Origin: Mycolicibacterium chubuense
Lineage (GTDB): Bacteria > Actinomycetota > Actinomycetes > Mycobacteriales > Mycobacteriaceae
Reading direction: 5' to 3'
DNA: 37,648 bases
NCBI RefSeq assembly: GCF_001044255.1
Contig: NZ_JYNX01000032.1
Coordinates: forward strand, 1-37,648
Part shown: piece after piece, positions 32,087 to 37,648 of the stretch
How positions within the stretch are numbered: position 1 is the first letter of the stretch
How the letters are laid out: every line of letters starts with the position of its first letter
Made by a program: the position numbers and the translations under genes
The notes under the pieces: model-generated
What the model saw: the letters and a program-made list of their open reading frames with translations, nothing else
Database searches by the model: none
What the model was told of the DNA's origin: nothing

Positions 32087-33163
32087 ATGACGGTACTGAT
32101 GACAGGGTTTCCCGGGTTCCTCGGCAGTGCGCTGCTGCCGGGCATCCTGGACCGCACGGACGGTGCGGCGATCTGCCTGGTGCAGAAGAAGTTCGCCGCA
32201 GATGCCGAACGACGCGTGGCCGAACTCCGCGCCGCCCACCCATCCCTGGAGGGGCGGATCCAGCTGGTCGAGGGTGACATCACTCGGGCCGGGCTGGGCG
32301 TCGGCGCCGGTGTCCTCGACGAAGTCACGGAGGCCTGGCATCTCGCGGCGGTGTACGACCTGTCGGTGACCCGCGACGTGGGCGTCCGAGTCAACGTCGA
32401 CGGGACCCGAAACGTGCTCGACGCACTCGAGCTCTGTCCGGGGTTGACGCGCCTCCACTACTTCAGCACCTGCTACGTCAGCGGCCGCTACGCCGGTCCG
32501 TTCGGCGAGGACGACCTGGAAGTCGGTGCGCCGTTCAACAACTACTACGAGGAGACCAAGCACCTCGCGGAGGCGGAAGTGCGCTCGCGAATGTCGGCGG
32601 GGATGCCGGCGACGATCTACCGCCCGTCGATCGTCGTCGGCGACAGCCGGACGGGCGAAACGCAGAAGTTCGACGGGCCGTATTTCATCATGCAGTGGCT
32701 GTTGCGGCAGCCGCGGCGGGCGATTCTGCCGGTGGCCGGAGATCCGACGATGACGCGGGTCAACGTCGTCCCGCGCAACTTCGTCGTCGATGCGGTGAAT
32801 TACTTGAGCCGGCAATCGACCTCGCAGGGCAAGACGTATCAGCTCGCCGATCCGCGGCCGCTCACCGTCGAGGAGTTGATCGACGTGATCGGGTGGGCGA
32901 CCGGCCGGGAGGTCATCAAGGTGCCCGTGCCGCGCAAGGTCGCCAAAGCCGCGCTGGCACGCGTGCCCCGGCTGTACCGGTTGATGCGGATTCCTGCCGA
33001 GGATGTCGACTACTTCGTGCATCCCACGTCGTATCTGACCGAGCATTGCCGTGCCGATCTGGCAGGCAGCGGGATCGAACCGCCCGCGTTCCCCAGCTAT
33101 GTGCATCGGCTGGTTTCCTTCATGCGCAGCCATCCGGAGGTCAGCTCCGCTGCGATGTTCTAG
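32087..33163 (+). CDS. SDR-family oxidoreductase (NAD-dependent epimerase / acyl reductase type)
   Basis: A 358-residue extended short-chain dehydrogenase. The NAD(P) motif is TGFPGFLG (6-13), and the acidic position after strand 3 is VEGDIT (61-66). AWHLAAVYDLS and FSTCYVSG precede the catalytic Tyr154 and Lys158 (NYYEETK). The TGFPGFLG start and the VNVDGTRNVLDAL segment resemble the NAD_binding_4 group, which includes fatty-acyl-CoA and thioester reductases. The partner is a convergent aldehyde dehydrogenase whose stop lies 11 bp away. Together they could interconvert an acyl group, aldehyde and alcohol. This module is inserted between the allantoin operon and fecB. Confidence 0.85.
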   Translation: MTVLMTGFPGFLGSALLPGILDRTDGAAICLVQKKFAADAERRVAELRAAHPSLEGRIQLVEGDITRAGLGVGAGVLDEVTEAWHLAAVYDLSVTRDVGVRVNVDGTRNVLDALELCPGLTRLHYFSTCYVSGRYAGPFGEDDLEVGAPFNNYYEETKHLAEAEVRSRMSAGMPATIYRPSIVVGDSRTGETQKFDGPYFIMQWLLRQPRRAILPVAGDPTMTRVNVVPRNFVVDAVNYLSRQSTSQGKTYQLADPRPLTVEELIDVIGWATGREVIKVPVPRKVAKAALARVPRLYRLMRIPAEDVDYFVHPTSYLTEHCRADLAGSGIEPPAFPSYVHRLVSFMRSHPEVSSAAMF

Positions 33164-33174
33164 GACTGCTCTCG

Positions 33175-34896
33175 TCAGCCGCGCAGCGCGGAGGCGAAGA
33201 TGCCGGGCAGCGCCGTCGTGTTGCCATGTACGAGGAATTGAACCAGCCGACGAACTGTGGTCTCGGTGGTCTTGTTCGTGATGAAGAAGACCGGCTTCGG
33301 CGAGATGGTCCACTCGCCGTGCAAGAGGGCACGCGGTGACGGACGGAACGGGATCTCGGCGATGGTTTTCTGTACGTGCTGCAACAGGAAAGCGTTGTGC
33401 ACCACTCCCGTCCCGCTGCCGATGTTCTGCGGAGTCTGTCCGGGGAACGGGCCCCACGGCGTATAGCCCAGCAAGAAGTTCAGACCCGACCACACGTTGA
33501 CGCCGATGTCGCCGTAGCGCATTCTCGAGATCGCTTCATCGAAGGCCGCCGCATTCGCCTTTCGGGTCGCGGGATCGATGATCAGGGACGCCCCTAGAGT
33601 GCCGGGCAAAACGTCGTTGGCGAATTCAACTGCATTGGATAAGAATTCGCGTGCGGTCGCACCCGGCAGCCGCACAATTCCCAAAACGCCGGCGAAGACC
33701 TCGTCGCGCAGGATGCTGGCGGCGCTGTGCGGATCGAGATCGGCGATGATCGCGCGACTCTTGTCGCTGCTGAGGAACGCTACCCCGCTCATCCCCGCGC
33801 ACGCCTTGTCGGTCTTGTCCTCCGAGTGCGGGTAGTACGTGCGGCGAGGTTCAACCTCACGCATGACTCTGCGAACCTCGGCGACGAGCTTGTCCGCGAG
33901 TGGCCAATCCCGCGATATGACGACGATCTGGGTCGCTACACAGTTGTGACCGGCGTTGTTGAGCTTGCTCGTGGCGATGTGTTCGGCCTGGAACCTCATG
34001 TCCGCGTCGCTCCACTCGCCTGGCACGACGATCACGGGAGTGATGCCACCGAGTTCCGCGGAGATCGGCTTGTTCAGTATCGGTGTGTTGGCGGCTTTTC
34101 GGGCCGCGGCCTCGGCGTCGTCACCCCACACGATCGCGTCGTAGGTAGTGGCGGAACCTGTCATGTGGACGGAGTCGACCTTCGGATGGTGGGCCAGATA
34201 GCCGCCGACGTCGGCGTTCCCGTACACGAACCTCAACCACCCGCCCGAGACGAACTCACCGAAGATCTCCTCGTAGAAGGACCCGAGGTAGTCGTTGACC
34301 GGGTTCATCTTCACGACGCAGACGTTTCCCCGCGCGAACAACTGATCGAGGACGTCGAGTGTCGTGATGGCTCCGACGTTGCCCGCGCCCAGGACGAGTG
34401 CCACCCCCGGTTGTTCGTAGCCGGCGCCGCGGTACATCCTGGCTGCGTCCTTGCGAGTCTGCGCCGCAGTGAAGCCGGGCTCGATCCATACCTGCGCCCC
34501 GTAACCATTCAGCAGGAGTCGGTCGTATGCGGTGACGGGAAAGACGTCGACGACGACCTGGCCGTCCGGCCTCGTGTGTACCGCGCCGGGCGGGACCGGC
34601 GCTTTCCCGGCAAGTATCCGTTTCAGCACAAGGGCGTGGGACATGACGCCCTGGACGAAGGCCCACACGTTGACCAACCACTCCTCGCCGGCCCACGACG
34701 ACGTCGGGTCGATGCCCTTCGCCTTGTTGGCAGCAGCCGCCATCTGCGGGCTGAGGTCGAGAATCTTCTGGGGCAGTCCGTCGAGCAGCGCCACTTTGTC
34801 CTTGAGGGGCAGGGCGACCCATGCCGACGCGTCAGCGCGTAGTTCATCAAGCGCTTGATCAAGGGCCGTGGTGTCGAATGAAGCCTCTGTTGTCAT
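33175..34896 (-). CDS. Aldehyde dehydrogenase-superfamily protein
   Basis: A 573-residue protein, longer than typical ALDHs (about 490), with an N-terminal helical extension (LDQALDELRADASAWVALP). It has a Rossmann segment (VALVLGAGNVGAITTLDVL, then VVKMNPVNDYLG), HMTGSATTYDAIVWG, the Glu motif AELGGITPVIVVPG and the catalytic Cys at about 317 (NNAGHNCVATQ). It would oxidise an aldehyde or, with the SDR neighbour, reduce an acyl thioester. Start ATG 34896 with a strong gaggagg site. Codon use looks less GC-biased than its neighbours, which fits separate acquisition. It lies downstream of a lipase fragment on the same strand. Confidence 0.85.
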   Translation of the reverse strand: MTTEASFDTTALDQALDELRADASAWVALPLKDKVALLDGLPQKILDLSPQMAAAANKAKGIDPTSSWAGEEWLVNVWAFVQGVMSHALVLKRILAGKAPVPPGAVHTRPDGQVVVDVFPVTAYDRLLLNGYGAQVWIEPGFTAAQTRKDAARMYRGAGYEQPGVALVLGAGNVGAITTLDVLDQLFARGNVCVVKMNPVNDYLGSFYEEIFGEFVSGGWLRFVYGNADVGGYLAHHPKVDSVHMTGSATTYDAIVWGDDAEAAARKAANTPILNKPISAELGGITPVIVVPGEWSDADMRFQAEHIATSKLNNAGHNCVATQIVVISRDWPLADKLVAEVRRVMREVEPRRTYYPHSEDKTDKACAGMSGVAFLSSDKSRAIIADLDPHSAASILRDEVFAGVLGIVRLPGATAREFLSNAVEFANDVLPGTLGASLIIDPATRKANAAAFDEAISRMRYGDIGVNVWSGLNFLLGYTPWGPFPGQTPQNIGSGTGVVHNAFLLQHVQKTIAEIPFRPSPRALLHGEWTISPKPVFFITNKTTETTVRRLVQFLVHGNTTALPGIFASALRG

Positions 34897-34930
34897 CGCA
34901 TCCTCCTCAACCGGGGCCAGCCGACAGGAG

Positions 34931-35152
34931 TCAAGCCTGAGATCCCCTTCGACGTACGGCCAGAGGACAAGGTCCTCGCCGGCGGCCCGCCACGTGGTGA
35001 GGACGCCTGCGCGACTTCAGCACCGTTCCCCGTGGCTTGTCCGCCAGCTTCGCCGCGTCGTAGCGGTAGAACGCGTAGTCCTGGGGGAGGACCGCGGCCG
35101 CAGCAGGCCCGAAACGTTGATCGGGATACCAGCTCATCGATGGTGCCGTCAT
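34931..35152 (-). pseudogene. N-terminal fragment of a secretory-lipase-like gene
   Basis: From ATG 35152 the frame reads MTAPSMSWYPDQRFG, then LPQDYAFYRYDAAKLADKP, RGTVLKSR and HHVAG. The string F-Y-x-Y...PxGTVLKSR...HVAG is the beginning of the mature part of secretory lipases (LIP family), which are about 400 residues long. Here it has no signal peptide, degenerates into Arg-rich nonsense after HVAG (GRRRGPCPLAVRRRG) and stops 34 bp before the aldehyde dehydrogenase start. The rest of the lipase is absent, so this is a relic, probably carried in with the SDR/ALDH module. Confidence 0.6.
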
Positions 35153-35361
35153 GACGTCCCCCTCGTCACCGTGGGCCCATGGTGCCTCGGGTCGGAGAGC
35201 CGACAACAGGGCCTTTCGTCACGGGCGTCGAGAGCGGCCGAGGACCGGATCTCGAATCCGCGAAGAGGCCGTGCCGAGGACCCGCGGCGTCGTCGCGCCG
35301 GTGTGAAACCGTTGAGGGAGAACAACATCGGCGAGATACGGCCGGAGCCGCTCAGGAGTGC
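35153..35361. other. Unassigned segment before fecB
   Basis: About 210 bp with no recognised gene or hairpin. With the lipase relic it fills the 490 bp between the aldehyde dehydrogenase gene and fecB. The homology to the dioxygenase 3' end starts abruptly at 35362. Confidence 0.4.
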
Positions 35362-35438
35362 CGGGCAGCAGGGGCGCCATGCCGACCGGATCAGTTGATC
35401 GGCGCGTTGACCAGTCGCAGGTCGGCGACGATGCCGCG
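35362..35438. repeat. 77-bp direct repeat, copy 2 (fecB 3' end)
   Basis: Partner of 31663-31739, two mismatches in 77. It retains a relic of the dioxygenase tail (GQQGRHADRIS-stop in frame) immediately in front of the fecB stop, although no dioxygenase gene precedes it here. Confidence 0.9.
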
Positions 35439-36491
35439 GGCGGCGACGATGCCCTCCCCGGTCTGCCAGATCTCGTTGTTCACCGCGAAGACCCGGTTGT
35501 CCCGGTTGGCCGACAACCGCTTCCAGGCGTCGCTGCCCATCACCTTCGGCGCGCGCTCGCGCGCCTCGGCGGTGGCAAACGAAACGTAGATGAGGTCGCC
35601 CTCGGCGGCGGTGAAGTCCGGCGAATTCGCGAGATCCTCGTCGGTGATGCCCACCTCGACATAGGGCTTGTCGCTGAACCGCTGCGCCGGTGGCCGGTCC
35701 ACTCCGACGTCGGCGAGCACGCTGCCCGCGAAGTTGTCGGTGCCGAACACTCGCATCGTGGTGTCGGTGAACTGCACCACCGAGGCCTGGAAATGCGCGG
35801 CGTCGTGGTCGGCGCCCGTCTTGTCGGCGGTCCGCTCGAAGTCGTCGATGAGCCTGTTGGCCGCGTCGAGCCGGCCGGTGGCCGCACCGACCGTGCGCAG
35901 GTCGTCCTTCCACGCGACACCGGGCGCTCCGCTGAACACCGTGGGGGCGATCGCCGCGAGCGCGGGGTGGTCCTCGGGCGTGAGCGCGACCGAGCCCAGG
36001 ATCAGATCGGGTCGTGCGGACCGGATCGCCTCCAGGTCGGGATCGCTGCGCGTGCCGGCCGCGGGCAGGTCGTGGATCGCGGTGCCCAGGTACGACGGCT
36101 GGTCCGGCGAGCCGTCGGGCAGCGCGGCGGCGACGACACGCGACTGCAGCCCCAGCGCGCACAGCGCGTCGAGTTGGTCGCCGGCGAGCGCCACGATGCG
36201 CTGCGGGTCGGCGCGCACCACCGTGGTCTCGGGGATCGGCGGGGTGATGGCGTGCCCGGTCGCGTTGCGCACCTCGCGGTCGGGGGGACCGTCGTCGAGC
36301 GGCGCAGGGTCCGGGGCACACGATTCGTCGGGCCGCCGGTCGTTACCGAGCACCCCGGCGCTCGCGACGCGGGTGGTGCTGGTGATGATCGAACCCTGCG
36401 TCGCTGTGGTGGGTTCGCCCGACGAGCCGCACCCGGCCACGATCAGCGCCACGCCGAGTGCTCCCGCTACCCCCGCCGCCCGCACCGACAC
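35391..36491 (-). CDS. fecB: FecB-type periplasmic binding lipoprotein
   Basis: A 366-residue lipoprotein. Signal peptide SVRAAGVAGALGVALIVAGC with lipobox Cys21, then the helical-backbone binding-protein fold of iron-siderophore receptors (PQRIVALAGDQLDALCALG, GTRSDPDLEAIRSARPDLILG, TGEGIVAARGIVADL). It closely follows M. tuberculosis FecB (Rv3044), down to the ending APIN. It sits outside the membrane and binds an iron-chelate-type ligand; the M. tuberculosis protein has also been linked to envelope integrity and drug tolerance. GTG 36491 gives a normal signal peptide; GTG 36512 is an in-frame alternative. It is divergent from ctaD. Its 3' end is duplicated as a relic 3.7 kb away. Confidence 0.93.
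   Translation of the reverse strand: MSVRAAGVAGALGVALIVAGCGSSGEPTTATQGSIITSTTRVASAGVLGNDRRPDESCAPDPAPLDDGPPDREVRNATGHAITPPIPETTVVRADPQRIVALAGDQLDALCALGLQSRVVAAALPDGSPDQPSYLGTAIHDLPAAGTRSDPDLEAIRSARPDLILGSVALTPEDHPALAAIAPTVFSGAPGVAWKDDLRTVGAATGRLDAANRLIDDFERTADKTGADHDAAHFQASVVQFTDTTMRVFGTDNFAGSVLADVGVDRPPAQRFSDKPYVEVGITDEDLANSPDFTAAEGDLIYVSFATAEARERAPKVMGSDAWKRLSANRDNRVFAVNNEIWQTGEGIVAARGIVADLRLVNAPIN

Positions 36492-37648
<1,157 letters not shown>

Noticed and set aside
33727-34842. Plus-strand ORF of 371 codons opposite the aldehyde dehydrogenase
   Set aside because: Antisense to a gene with clear catalytic motifs and a strong ribosome site; no recognisable domain.

Overview
The window is high-GC actinobacterial DNA, almost certainly from a rapid-growing Mycobacterium (Mycolicibacterium). 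It ends in the 5' part of ctaD (cytochrome c oxidase subunit I). It also carries fecB, an adhC-type NADP alcohol dehydrogenase and a DUF3349 gene whose protein sequences closely resemble the neighbouring M. tuberculosis genes Rv3043c to Rv3046c. The relative orientations (ctaD against fecB and adhC, adhC converging on DUF3349) match that block, but here about 16 kb separates adhC from fecB.

Left end (1-3100): scarred, visibly less GC-rich accessory DNA. It holds the tail of an IS30-family transposase, a DUF732 secreted-protein gene cut by that element, a frameshifted excisionase-like gene overlapping an intact one, a GIY-YIG nuclease-like gene convergent with a PD-(D/E)XK nuclease-like gene, a perfect 20-bp palindrome, and two copies of a small gene's 3' end. 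From 3134 to 7533: a 29-residue peptide coupled to a small membrane protein, then (minus strand) a tightly overlapping operon for membrane electron transfer: Pro-rich anchored protein, ApbE-type flavin transferase, ferric-reductase-like haem membrane protein, NuoF-like flavoprotein, ferredoxin and DUF2231 protein.

7596-12080: two regulatory blocks, an OmpR/histidine-kinase pair, then a NarL-type group (GAF histidine kinase, stand-alone receiver, LuxR-type regulator). 12205-15907: a three-gene molybdenum hydroxylase whose FAD subunit has the extra Cys-rich insert of PaoB, followed by a convergent APC amino-acid permease (15904-17487), DUF3349 and adhC.

19230-31699: a TetR gene diverges from a ten-gene, mostly overlapping operon: fused Dpp/Opp-type ATPase, two permeases, isochorismatase-type hydrolase, lipoprotein binding protein, metallo-beta-lactamase-fold hydrolase, allantoinase, Asp/Glu/hydantoin-racemase-family protein, allantoicase, an unrecognised 175-residue protein and an isopenicillin-N-synthase-like dioxygenase. 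I read it as import and ring opening of an allantoin- or hydantoin-like nitrogen compound. The exact substrate is unknown, and no uricase, urease or ureidoglycolate lyase is present in the window.

31663-35438: a scar region. A decayed partial copy of the fecB 3' end, carrying the last codons of the dioxygenase gene, and a 34-nt scrap of the allantoicase gene precede a module of SDR reductase, convergent aldehyde dehydrogenase and a lipase fragment. The junction sequence is repeated at the intact fecB end. This is good evidence that the island originally abutted fecB and that the reductase/dehydrogenase module arrived afterwards. The window closes with fecB and divergent ctaD.
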